Shown here in pieces: positions 46,911-57,583 of a stretch of 64,000 bases of DNA. This DNA comes from Carnegiea gigantea (Eukaryota; Streptophyta; Magnoliopsida; Caryophyllales; Cactaceae). Made by a program: the position numbers and the translations under genes. A model generated the notes under the pieces. That model was not told the DNA's origin and made no database searches. It was given only the letters and a program-made list of their open reading frames with translations. Location of the stretch: the NCBI GenBank assembly GCA_029747015.1, contig JAKOGI010000103.1, positions 514,501-578,500 of the forward strand. The letters run 5' to 3'. Each line of letters opens with the position of its first letter. Position 1 is the stretch's first letter.

Positions 46911-47366
46911 TGTTGGAATAATGAGAATAATAATGGCTGGAAGATCGACAGAATAAACTGATTCGTGGATAAACCACTGCCTTGAAAGCAATTACGGCTC
47001 GACTACGGTGCAAATCGATACAGCCGGTTGTTCCCCAAAGTTAACTCAGCACTCTTGAACACGTGCACTTCGCAGCCAAGAATTTGGAGTATGCAATATA
47101 TGAACCCAGAAAGGCAGAGAAGAAGAAGAAAGGAGAGAAATGTGTTTGTTAAGCGTGAGGAGGCATGCTGCTAAGTTCTCTATTTATAGAGGGAATATAG
47201 CTGTTACAAAGCGATTAAAATGGCCGTTACAAAACCATTAAAGTGGCTGTTATGAGGCCATTAAAGGGGCTGTTACAAGACCATTAAAGTGGTGGTTACA
47301 AGACCATTAAAGATGGCGCAGAATAAGGCTTGAAAAAACCTTGTTGCCATTACCATTGCTCTAACA
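46911..47366 (-). repeat. 5' LTR of copia 2
   Basis: Starts TGTTGGAATAATG and ends GCTCTAACA. About one ~22-bp unit shorter than the left LTR in the CCATTAAAG tandem region. Confidence 0.92.
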
Positions 47367-47439
47367 AAAAATACTACAAACTCTTCAGCCTTGAGTTAAA
47401 TAGAGTTTACTAGTGGAAGGTGGTTTACATATCATGGGC

Positions 47440-47660
47440 ATAGGAAGGACACTATTTTGTGTTATGGCTTGTTTCCCGGAATATTCTTGCGACAGGGAAG
47501 ACGTTGAGACAACCATTAAAAAGATGAACATTTTTACATGAGTTCAGATGACATGCTTCTCAGTACTCTGCGTCTTCACACATTAAAAAATGGAGAAGAT
47601 CCCTTTTTGCTTGTGCCATTTATGAAATATTAAGAGAACGGAAAATAGAAAGTTCCAAAA
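47440..47660 (+). pseudogene. LINE zf-RVT fragment
   Basis: Plus-strand reading gives LWLVSRNILATGKTLRQ, the start of a zf-RVT-like region. Further on it gives KKWRRSLFACAIYEILRERK, as found downstream of zf-RVT in plant LINEs. It is interrupted by stops, opposite in orientation to the LINE pieces at 39115 and 48507, and so a different insertion. Confidence 0.45.
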
Positions 47661-47689
47661 CAGTAATAGAAATTTCACCCTGTTTCCAT

Positions 47690-48270
47690 CCCCGCCCCCA
47701 CCAGGGCTCCGCCCTACACCGGAGAAAAATTCTCATCCCTAATAGGGATAGGGATGGGGACAGGGACGAGATTCAATTCCCAAAAGGGGACAGAGATGGA
47801 AATAGGGTGAAATTTTACCCCATCCTTGTCCCCGCTAACTCGCATGGGGAAAAATTCTCGTCCCTATACCTGCTTCCCTGCCCTCGATTGAGGGGAAAAA
47901 CTCATCCCCGTCCATGTCTATAATTAAACTTACATATAAATCCTTCATTTATGAATATAAAATGTTAAATAGGTAAATTTACTTGAAAAAATCCTGACTA
48001 TGCAATCCCTCTTTTCCTTGTAAGTCTACTCGTCAACTTGGCCTTTCATCCAAGATTAACTTGTAATATAGTTTTCATATAGAAAAAAAATTACGGGTAA
48101 AAATCCCCGTTAGGAGCTCATCAGGGATTGAATCCATGCTGGGGATGACAACGGAGAGAAATTTTTTCCCCGCAACGGGGGAATGGGCGAGGACGGGGGC
48201 TGGGGAGTTGAGCGGGGACGGAGATGGGGAATATGCCCCCCTTCCCCAACCTGCCCCCTTGTCATTACTA
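47690..48270. repeat. G/C-rich inverted-repeat element of unknown family
   Basis: Runs of GGGGAYGGGGAY-like sequence occur in opposite orientations in the two halves. CCCATCCTTGTCCCCGCTAA near 47819 and its downstream sequence resemble the reverse complement of 48150-48240. The centre is AT-rich. It is clearly unlike the surrounding composition. No ORF, and I cannot name the family. Confidence 0.35.
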
Positions 48271-48506
48271 ATATTAATTGGGATTCACCCCTATAATTGT
48301 TAGCTTGTAAATTCAATCTCCTTTTCAAAAAATCAAATGATAAGTATTTAATTTTTTCCAAAAGAAATAAGGGAAGAAAGGGTCTCCTTATCTTATTCCC
48401 CTACTGATGAGTTTGAACAAACTTAAGGGTATTTCATTAAGTAGCTTTGAATATGATACTATTGCTATACGTTCCTTAGTCCAAGCAGTCCTCTTAGCAT
48501 GAAATC

Positions 48507-48990
48507 CTAGCTGCTTTGAACAGTCAAACAAGAATACCATTCCAAGCGATCATGTGCTTTCTCTATATTAAGCTTGAGAGCAACCCACACTCTTTGGCCT
48601 TTTTCCATTATAAACTTATGCCTAATTTCATGGGTAATCAATATATTAGCATGAAGAGACCTTCCCAAAATATGGCCACTTTGATATGGAGATGTGATTT
48701 TGTCAAGTAGAGGCACGAGTCTTGTTGAGAAGGTCGCAGGTATAATTTTGCACAAGGTAGTGCATAGACTAATGGGTCGGAATTGTGATGTATGCTGGGG
48801 TTGGTTAGACTTGGGGATTAATTAGCCTAATTAAAGTGTGATTGATTTCTTTGATAAGTTTACCATGGCTAAAGAAATCAGTACATAGTACACTACAAGC
48901 AAGATCCTCTTCCGCTATCTCCCAAATTAAATTTTTTAAAGAAACATGCTCCACATCCATCTAGTTAACCCTGTTGTTTTATTTGGATCA
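48507..48990 (-). pseudogene. LINE reverse transcriptase N-terminal fragment
   Basis: Minus-strand reading gives FSTRLVPLLDKITSPYQSGH, then SLHANILITHEIRH and VALKLNIEKAHDRLEW. These are the conserved blocks before the catalytic box of L1-type RTs (NRLKPLL..QSAFI, NILIAHE, ALKLDMSKAYDRVEW). It may be the upstream half of the LINE at 39115-41250, separated by copia 2 and other DNA. Confidence 0.78.
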
Positions 48991-49020
48991 ATATCAAAGA
49001 TTGCTTTCTTAATCTTCATG

Positions 49021-49717
49021 AAGTGAAGGTAATTGGGTTAGCTAGTTATTATCCCCTTAATCAATAATTCAACGGAAAAGAATTTTAAGATTTTAGAGTG
49101 ATTTACACTCTAGTATCTTGCGGTATGACCACTGGATGAATTAGCCCAAAAGCTTGTAGAAATAATAATTTAATACCTTGAAATATCATAGGATGAATAA
49201 TTTAGTCCTTTTTCTTGAGAATAAGTTCTAAGAATTATGTATAGACTCCTTAAAAGTAGAATACTTTTATAATTTTACATTTTTTTGGTTTTTTAAGAAA
49301 TTATGCAATTGTTGAAAGTTTATGTATCTTTTAATGGCTATAATTTTACTATTATTATCACCCGAAGTTCATTGAAGCTGTCATTGATACCATATATGTG
49401 GCTCAAAACCTTTGAGAACATAAAAAATAGCTAAGTACAGAAAATTTTTTATTATAATTTCTGGAATGCCAAAAAATATAGTTTTTAGAGGTTCTTATCA
49501 AGAAAATAACTAAATTATTCAACCTTAGATGTCTTAGGATACTAAATTATTATTTTCACGAACTTTTGGACTACTTTATTCGATGGCCATATCTCAGGGT
49601 ACTAAAGTGTTAATTGCTCAAATTTTTATTGCAACTATATCCATGAGTTCTCTTTTGTTTTTTCCCTCACTAATTCATTTCTATTGTTTTTGGTTATTTT
49701 ATTTAATTTAGTGTTCT
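49021..49717. other. intergenic DNA, nothing recognised
   Basis: AT-rich, no domain or repeat boundary. Some CTTAGGATACTAAATTATT-like words recur, with no clear array. Confidence 0.45.
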
Positions 49718-49999
49718 ATCCATTTGAATATGTTGGTTTAAAAAATTTGAACTGACCACTTATATTACCAAAAGTGCACCTTACTTTTTGGAGAGCCTAC
49801 TCTTAAGAACTTTACAATTAATTGATCATGATTGATATAGAGAAATCTTGGATAGGTGAACCCCTGGAAATCTTTCAGGCAGTGTGCAAGCAATGGCAAA
49901 GCATGTTAAAAAGGCTCGTACTGATATGTGGGGTTAGTCAATGATCCTTGAAGTCGTTCCTAGTAACTGCTCGCAACCTGAGAAGGGGTCGGGCTGTCA
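49718..49999 (+). repeat. 5' LTR of the Cassandra-type element
   Basis: Diverged copy of 50133-50428, ending GGGCTGTCA. Its 5S-like part (about 49805-49880) keeps AGAACTTTACAATTAA and GGATAGGTGAACCCCTGG. Confidence 0.75.
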
Positions 50000-50132
50000 T
50001 AGATGGCATCAGAAATAACCTGAAATCGTGAGTTGCGCTAGTGGATGAGCCACCTAGAGGGGGAAAAAATTCTGGATTGGGTTGCAGGTCAAGGGGAGGT
50101 GTAAGTCGATCGGTTTGTGAGGCGCAAAAGTT

Positions 50133-50428
50133 GGGGTGAATATAATACTCCGAGTATGGCTTAAAGAATTTAAAGTGACTACTTACATTACCAAAGATGT
50201 ATCTTTCTTTTAGGGGATTCCACTTTTAAGAACTTCACAGTTAAGTATACTTGCTACGGAGAAATCTTGTGATGGGTGACACATCCTAAGAAGTTTTCTA
50301 GACAACGTGTGAGCGAAAATGAAGCATGTCACGGATAAACTTGTGGTAATTTGTGGGGCCAGTCTACGTTCCTTAAATCTGATCCTGGTGAATCCCCTCG
50401 GCCCGAGGAGGGATCAGATGCATTGTCG
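50133..50428 (+). repeat. 3' LTR of the Cassandra-type element
   Basis: Begins TGAATATAATACTCCGAGTA and ends near CATTGTCG. Keeps the clearest 5S-like segment. Confidence 0.75.
50228..50300 (+). promoter_or_regulatory. 5S rRNA-like internal Pol III promoter in the Cassandra LTR
   Basis: AACTTCACAGTTAAGTATAC corresponds to the 5S A-box region (AACTCCGCAGTTAAGCGTGC), and TGTGATGGGTGACACATCCT to the 5S C-box region (AGGATGGGTGACCTCCTGG). Spacing between them is as in 5S rRNA. It is not a 5S gene: the 5' third is absent and changes hit the boxes. Confidence 0.7.
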
Positions 50429-50771
50429 AAATTTTCATAAAGGATATTTTAATAGACGTTTACTTTATTCACAATCCTAATCTCATACTAAACATAAGAA
50501 GTAATCATCTTTAAATTATTCACACTTAAACATCTATCATAAACATGAAGCTGAGAATTCATAAACTAGTTCTCAATATCAAAATAAATTTTTAATTCCA
50601 TTATAAGCTCCAATCCCCAAATACCATCACATCATAATTACTTGGAAGGGGGAATGAGGAGAGTAGGGATGTCATTAGACATAAATGGTCGTTGAAATTT
50701 GATTCTAATCATTATATTTTGATTTCTTCACTGAAAATTAAGGCGAATTATTAAATATAAATTTTCATCAT

Positions 50772-51769
50772 CACTAAAAAAATTCACCATTCTGATGGAA
50801 TTTCCGACCGACGGAGGATGTCGGAATATAGCTTATCGGAAACCTTTTCGGAGGAAATAACGCAATTCGACGGAAAAATTCTGCTAGCCTTCGATGGAAT
50901 CATACTGTCCATCAAATTTCAAAATTTTAAATTTTTGGAAAAATCCGTTGGAAATCTGATGGTTTCGGAAACCCATTGGTGTTTTTATTTTTTTAAAAAA
51001 TATAAAACTATAGTGCCCAATTATACAAACATTTTGCCATGTAGCTAATACATAATAAATTCTCATTGTAGACGTTAGATTCATATTATCATTAAATTCT
51101 ACTTAATTAATAAAAATTGTAATCTTTAACAACAAATTAAAGTACAAAAATTAAGAATAAATTATCAACTTAACAAACTAACATCAACTTAGCAAATCAA
51201 CTATATAAACTATCAAATTCACGAAATTACATACAAACTAATTATACAAAGTATCAAATTCAATTTATATGCTTAATTCACTATAAAATTGGGTACAAAT
51301 TACACACATGAAAACCTTCTCAATAAGTCGGCCGCAAATGACGAGGGAAGAGGTGACAGCGGGGGATGACGGCAAGCGGGGCAATGGCAACCGTTGGTGA
51401 TACAGCTCTCTCTCTCTCTTTGTGTGTGCGTGCGTGGGTGTGTATATATATTGTGAAGCGAGCAACAAAAATGAAACTTGGAGCGAAATTTATAAAGAAA
51501 TTCAAACGGAACATTCCGCTGGAATAAAAAAAAATTTCCGACGAAATTTCGATGGATTTTTCCATCGGAATGTTAAAAAAAAAAAACTTGAATTTTCCCT
51601 CCATTCAACTGGGATACTAAAAAAATTCAGAATTTTTTTTAGTATTTTCCAATGGAAATGCCTTCAAAATTCTGGGGAATTTGTCAAAATCCGTTGAAAT
51701 TCTGTCAGAGATTCCAACGGACTTGGTTTCGACAGGAATATTCCGTCAGAATAAGGCGAATTATTAGTG
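50772..51769. mobile_element. non-autonomous CACTA derivative
   Basis: Begins CACTAAAAAAATTCACC and ends GGCGAATTATTAGTG; the inverted termini match with a few changes. The interior has scattered TTCCGACGGA/TCCGTCGG-like words at both ends, as in the large CACTA element, but no transposase. It is 998 bp. The 3-bp flanks (CAT and GCA) do not match, so the target duplication is not preserved. A CT/GT microsatellite lies at 51407-51450. Confidence 0.75.
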
Positions 51770-52205
51770 GCACTCATATGTTATGGTAAGAAACAATAGT
51801 TACTGAAAGTCTGGAGTCAAGCTCAGCAGTACACAATTAATTAAGTCACATTACGTAGCTAAAAAAATTTGAAATTAAAGAAGGGACGTTAAAAATTCAG
51901 GTATTTGGCCAATGAACATCCATACATAAAAGACAATGATGAAAAAGTAGGAATAAATGAATGAGTGTACTTTTATATATTACCATTGAAATATAGAATG
52001 CACAAAGAATAATGAGGTGATTTAACCATGAAATGGGTCCCTATTTATTTCGTCTCCAATCTTTTATTTTTGGGGTTGGATCTCAAATAAAGCCCTCCTT
52101 ACATGATTATTGCACAACTAGTTCTCGAACTTTTACAAGCCAACATTTCGAGTTTGCAACTAGTAAGCTCTCCAGATCTCACAAGTCAACTCCAATCATT
52201 TTCAG

Positions 52206-52550
52206 GGCTACAATTACAATATTAGTAAGCTTTTCAAGAGGTATAAAAGGTACCTCAAATAACATGTACAATATAATAATATTATTGAATTATCAAACTT
52301 CCAAAACTTCAAAATTAAGGGAAATACACTATAATAATGGGAAACTTAGTTATCAAGAACCAAGTCAAGGGCCTCTTGTTATTTGGCTGTGTTAGGGTTG
52401 AAAACAAGGGCTATAGTTTATACATGTCTAGGGGTACATATGTGTGTGCACATGTTTTTCAAGAGCAAAAAACCTACAGGTATGTTCTTTTTGACTTATC
52501 ATAAACATTTAGCAAAATTTAGCACAATTCAGCATCATCCACCACAGTTC
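52206..52550. repeat. 350-bp direct repeat, copy 1
   Basis: Matches 53581-53934: CTACAATTACAATA, GGTATAAAAGGTACCTCAAAT, TATAGTTTATACAT. It ends inside a truncated MITE whose complete version is in copy 2. Confidence 0.85.
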
Positions 52551-53185
52551 ATACGAATATTTTAGTGCAAAATTTCTCAAGCAGATATATGAAATTTTCA
52601 TGAGTTTTTAGATCGAAAAATTCTATGTTTTATATCTTGTAAACAATCAAACATTACTGAGTAAAAGAGAAAGAGAACCCACTGATGAGATGAACAAAGA
52701 GATCAATAGAGACGAACAATATTTAATTTCATATCTAAATTTTCAAAATTTCAGCTAACATTTTTCAAATTTTGTAGCAAATTTTTTGAAATTTCAAAGT
52801 TAAATATTGAAAAATTCAAAAATCACCCACCTAATTTTTGAAATTTCATATCTGAAATTGAAACCCGAAATCAAAAATTACACCACAAATCACAATTATT
52901 TTGTCAAAAATTTTAGATCTGAGAACTTACCTCTCCTTCTTTACTGCCAAGCTTCTCTTTTCTCCCTCTCCTCCCCTTCTCTGCCTGATTAAGTACAGCC
53001 AACGTAACTCTGAAAACCCAAAACCATGGCCTTAGTATCACGAAAGTCCTTTATAGAGAAGAGGTGAGAGGTGAGAATTGGATAGAGAAGAAGAGGGAAG
53101 GCATGACCACAAGAAATGAACACTGAAAAGCCCCTGAATTTCACTTACAAATCATACTTTTCTTGTTGGTTGTTGATTTGACGAG

Positions 53186-53559
53186 CCTGTCAAAAATTTT
53201 CGCCAAAATTCTTGATTGTCCATCAAAATTTTTGACGGCTCAACATTATGTCAAAATCGTCTGTCAAAAATTACATTGAGATCCGCGTGACTTGACACAC
53301 CGTCAAAATTCTTTATTTTTTGTCAAAATTTCCATCAAAATTTTTGATGGATCAACTTTCCGTCAAAAATTACATCGATATCCGCATGACTTGATAAACC
53401 ATCAAAATCCTTGATTTTCCGTCAAAATTTTTGACGGATCAACTTTTCATTAAAATAGTCCATCAAAAATTACATCGAGATCTGGATGACCTGCTACACC
53501 GTCAAAATCATTACTTTTCCGCCAAAATTTTTGACAGATCAAAATTCCGTCAAAAATTC
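53186..53559. repeat. tandem array of ~100-114-bp units
   Basis: About 3.6 units, each with CCGTCAAAAT, a TCAAAATTTTTGACGGATCA palindrome and a TTACATCGAGATCCGCATGA stretch. The array sits between the two 350-bp direct repeats. It looks like the subterminal array of a DNA transposon, but I see no termini. Confidence 0.75.
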
Positions 53560-53580
53560 TAATGCAATTTTGTAGTTCAG

Positions 53581-53934
53581 GTCTACAATTACAATAGTAA
53601 TCAGCCTTCCAAGGGATATAAAAGGTACCTCAAATACCATGTACAATATAATAATATTATTGACGGATCAAACTTTGAAAACTTCAAAATTAAGGGAAAT
53701 ATGCTATGATAATGGGCAAACTTAGCTATCAAGCACCAAGTTAAGGTCCTCTTGTTATTTGGCTGTGTTACGGTTAAAACCAAGGGCTATAGTTTATACA
53801 TATCTAGGGGTACATACGTGCGTCCACATGTTTTGCAAGAGTAAGAAGTCCACGGGCATGTTCTCTTCGACTTCTCATAAATATTTAGCAACTTTCAGCA
53901 CAATTAGCACAACTTAGCATCATTCATCACAACT
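53581..53934. repeat. 350-bp direct repeat, copy 2
   Basis: Counterpart of 52206-52550. An extra GACGGATCAAA word, typical of the neighbouring tandem array, is present where copy 1 reads GAATTATCAAA. Confidence 0.85.
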
Positions 53935-54067
53935 CGACATAATTCAGCACTGTTAAGTATTTATTAAAAGCACTTAGTTATATATTTCTTCAACTATTCA
54001 ACATATTTCAGCATGTTTAAGCAATAAGTACCAATAAGTATTTCTCATAAATTGAAAAAACATGCCC
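53854..54067. mobile_element. MITE with GGGCATGTTCTC termini
   Basis: GGGCATGTTCTCTTCGACTT at the left and AATTGAAAAAACATGCCC at the right are imperfect inverted repeats. The interior is rich in AGCACAATTCAGCA-like words. Related in its ends to the elements at 4237, 62596 and 62892. No target duplication seen. Confidence 0.65.
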
Positions 54068-57000
54068 TACGATATAAGCTTCCTATTAAGGGGGAACCAA
54101 CAGGGCATCATAGTCAGAAAGGTAAATGATAGGGTAGATTCACATAAACCCAAACCCAACAGAACCTATTTACACACTTGCATCCGCACACAAGCCGCTC
54201 TAAATAGGGTTAAGTGAAATCCATGAGATTCGATCCTTGACCTCCCCTTAGAAGGAGAGTTCTAATACTATTAAGGCAAGTACTTCTTGGTGCTATACGT
54301 GTGTATTTGGTATGGTACCTTAGTGAAAATGAAGTTGTACTTATGACACAAGTAATAATGAAATACAAGGTCCGAAATGGAAAAGGGTATGTGAAGACGG
54401 TATAAAATGTGTCCATGTTTGCAAACCCATGAAATTACTATCATAACCATGTGTATCGGACAGTAGGTAATTGCCTAATTGGTTGGTTATATGTTATTCC
54501 TATCCTAAGTTTTTCTTTCTCTATTTCTGCCACTCATAAAATTACTGGTATTGGGAAATCTTTTGTTAAATATCATTGACCAAAACTAGTGTTAGTAAAA
54601 CTTTCGGTTCCGATAGGATAATTTGGGTAAGGTTAAATTCATGTCAAAATCGAGTTTAGATAACAAAAACATAAAAAATGTGGTGTTCAGATTTAAAATT
54701 AGGACGAAAAATTCATAACTATACCCGATTTTTCGAGTCCGACAAATCAGGTGTTCGGCTCAGACCAATTTTTGTCAACGCTGACTAAAATCGTTAAAAT
54801 ATCTCTGGATTTTCTCATATCACTACTTAGTTTATAGGCCAAAAAAAAAAAAGGTGGACTCTAGAAGGTGTGATGAGATTTGAAATGAAAATTCATAACG
54901 TAATAGTGAGACCAACTTTGTGGGGCACAGCAGAAGTAGTCGCAAGCCTTATAAGACGACAAAGAGTCATTACTTCATGTGACAGAGAAAGGGAGAAAAA
55001 CTAACGAAGATGTGTCACGAAATTGCAAGTTGACATACACAACGACCCACCCACACACCGCTCTAGCTTCCAAGGTCAAAATTAGAAGTGATGCTTGTTA
55101 TTTGTACGCCCATTTCGATTCCGGCCGGCTGAATGTCCGTTTCGTCGGCTTATGATTATTTGTTAACTTGTCTACTATTAGGTTTTTAGAAAAATATACT
55201 GAAGACGAGTCGTAATGATTTCATTGCTCATGTTGTATATATCAAATAGATCTGATGACTTTTCATAGCTCCAAATGTATTCTTTCTAGTTTTCATTTAA
55301 GGCTGCTTAGTTGATGAAGATGTTTTTAATTTTCCTTTGTCATTCGATGCCAAAAATGACGCATTTTAGCCCCTACAACATCAAGAACATTGGGAAAAAA
55401 AATGCAGAAGCATATGCGTCATTCAATAGTTGACACATGGCAAAAACCCAAGTGATCAATAAGATTGACTAAGGTTCATTCCATAGCGTCAAAATATTTT
55501 TTCTTTGAAGTAGTAAATAAAATTAAAATTATTATACATAGTAAAATTTATCTGTATGAATAAAAAAGCTATCAATTAGGACTTTACAATTATAAATCAT
55601 TTTCTAATGTTTGCAACCTATTACTTGACATAATGATTTTTTCACTTCCGCAATTCCGCCTCCTAGACACATTTATGTTACTTTGCTCGTAAAACTTTGT
55701 CTCAATATAACGTGACTCCATTCCTTCCCTTTTTTTTTATAAAAAAAAAAAAAAGATTCATCCTTCAATTGAATTGTCTGAATTTGATTTTGGGATACCA
55801 CATGCTCTCTTACCAGTTATAACCCTCATCTCATGAATATAGGGATGATAGTATAGTTTGAATTCGATGTAAATTCGATCCTGTCCATGGTAAAATTTAT
55901 TCTATTCGAATTCGACTATGACTCCCATCTGATCGGATTTGGAGGAGCGTACATCCAATTCATTCAACACCCACTCCGATATGTTTTTTTAATAATTTCA
56001 TTTTTTTTTTGAAGATAAAAAATCCTAATATCATAATGTTGAAAAAATCCGCATAGGGTCCACATCGACGTGCAATACACTCTTCTTTGTTAACTATTTT
56101 TTTCCCCTCCCGATCTTCTTATTTATCTCTCCTCTTTGTCAATTAAAGTTGTGCTTTCTCCTTCCAATTGTTGTACTATTGTCTATCCCTTTTCATCTAA
56201 AGTAAATTAGCATTCTCTTTTTCCAAGACTTTTTTACTTAAACATATTAAAATATTCGATATTAAAGAGGTGTTTAACATTGTATTTACAAGTGAGCACA
56301 AGTAAGGTTGGAAATAAAAAAATAATTCAAATACTGAATAAAAATGTATAATTGGATTATATCCGATTATATATGAATTTAATGTGATTCAAAGCCGATC
56401 CGAATTCAATTTAACATCCGCTCCAATGGAGTCGGATTTGGATCGAATTTACAAATCTGATTATTAATTGATCAAACTTGAATATCTATACGAACGATCC
56501 AAATCTAACTTGTTGTCATCTCTACCTAAAATTAGATGAATTGTTTTGACAATTCAAAAGCTCACTTATTGAACGAATGAATTGTAGGATCACATGTTCG
56601 GATACTTCGTCTAATTATAGAGGATCCAAATTTGAATGAATGAATGTTTTTTCTTAAAATCCCTGTGGATTTTTTTGTTTTTTGAGGGGACACGTTGACT
56701 TTGACGATGAGGGGTCCCCCCAAATAATATTCACAAAGTCGTCTCATCACAGCATACCAAATGGGCTTGATTATTTTCTTTTTAATATGGAATACAAAAT
56801 TAATTTCTAGGTAAATTATTAGCTGTAACTCACTTTTAAATTGCAACACAAAAGAATTAGTGATATAATTTGCATATAATTTTGGGGTGATGAGAGGGAA
56901 AGAAGAGAGAGAGTGGGTGCGTGGACGTGCTGCAGCTGGACCATACCCAGCTTGAGACTGGCAACCCCACGAGATCCACTTGACCCTTTCCTCCCCCAAC

Positions 57001-57327
57001 GCCCCCCCCCCCCCCCCAACTGTGGCCATTGGCTCTTCTTAAAAGCCCTAAAAAAGAAGAAAATATTTTTTTAAAAAAAAACATTTTGATTAGCTGAAAA
57101 AAAAAAATGGCACTCTTATTATTCCCCCCCCCCCCCAAAATGGCACTCTTATTATTTGATGTCCTGTATGATGCTGTGGAGCTTAAGTCTCAGAGAGAGA
57201 CAGATTATGAATTAATAATAATTTTTGGGTTTTTAATCCCTCTTCTACACCAAAAAGGTATTATTCATTTTAATTATAGTTTTTATTGAAAGATTTAAAT
57301 GTATAGTTGAAGGAGGGATTGTAGTAT
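54068..57327. other. intergenic DNA without recognised genes
   Basis: AT-rich. Near 57002-57136 two C runs and a direct repeat of AATGGCACTCTTATTATT flank each other. Short open frames here lack domains or splice structure. Nothing else identified. Confidence 0.45.
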
Positions 57328-57583
57328 TGTTGACAATGGTGAATATCTAGAAAAAGAATTGAGTTAGAAAGAAATGTATGAGAGATGAGAACATCTCCCT
57401 CTTGATCTTATTGAAAGAGAACATTGATCATGAAAACAAGTGTGTACTGCAAATACAATGCTGTGCTATATATATACAAGTGTCTTGCTCATAACAGAAG
57501 ACGGGTAAGGCTGGAGTTAGTTGTAACAGACTAAAACAGCAAGCTAACTGTCTAACTATCTAACTAACTAGCTACCTCCAACA
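57328..57583 (-). repeat. 3' LTR of copia 3
   Basis: 256 bp, with an extra CTAACTAT unit relative to the right LTR. On the minus strand it carries a TATATATA box. Confidence 0.95.

Larger units (their letters stand above)
41776..47366 (-). mobile_element. Ty1/copia LTR retrotransposon 2, full length but decayed
   Basis: LTRs at 41776-42254 and 46911-47366 enclose gag, protease, integrase, RT and RNase H in copia order on the minus strand. Next to the left LTR, TTCCCCCACTAATGG is a good polypurine tract (minus TTAGTGGGGGAA). I could not find a clear initiator-Met primer-binding site next to the right LTR. Flanks AAGAA and AAAAA may be a worn 5-bp target duplication. Total length is 5.6 kb. 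The LTRs differ at many sites and the coding region has several stops. Confidence 0.93.
49718..50428 (+). mobile_element. Cassandra-type TRIM retrotransposon (5S-rRNA-like LTRs)
   Basis: Two ~290-bp direct repeats (49718-49999 and 50133-50428) enclose about 130 bp of non-coding DNA. Each repeat contains a 5S-rRNA-like stretch and then the conserved Cassandra tail (GTGTGAGCGAAAATGAAGCA, TTTGTGGGGCCAGT, CCCCTCGGCCCGAGGAGGG in the right copy). TGGCATCAGA four bases after the left repeat is a worn initiator-Met primer-binding site. Cassandra elements are tiny, have no genes and depend on other retrotransposons. LTR divergence is high, so the copy is old. The exact left border is uncertain by about 15 bp. 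Confidence 0.82.

Noticed and set aside
50228..50300. 5S rRNA gene
   Set aside because: Only the internal-promoter part of 5S is present, it is diverged, and it occurs in both LTR-like repeats, so Cassandra is the better explanation.
56562..57138. Open frames with Gly-rich starts on the minus strand
   Set aside because: They run through C homopolymers and have no recognisable domain or conserved structure.
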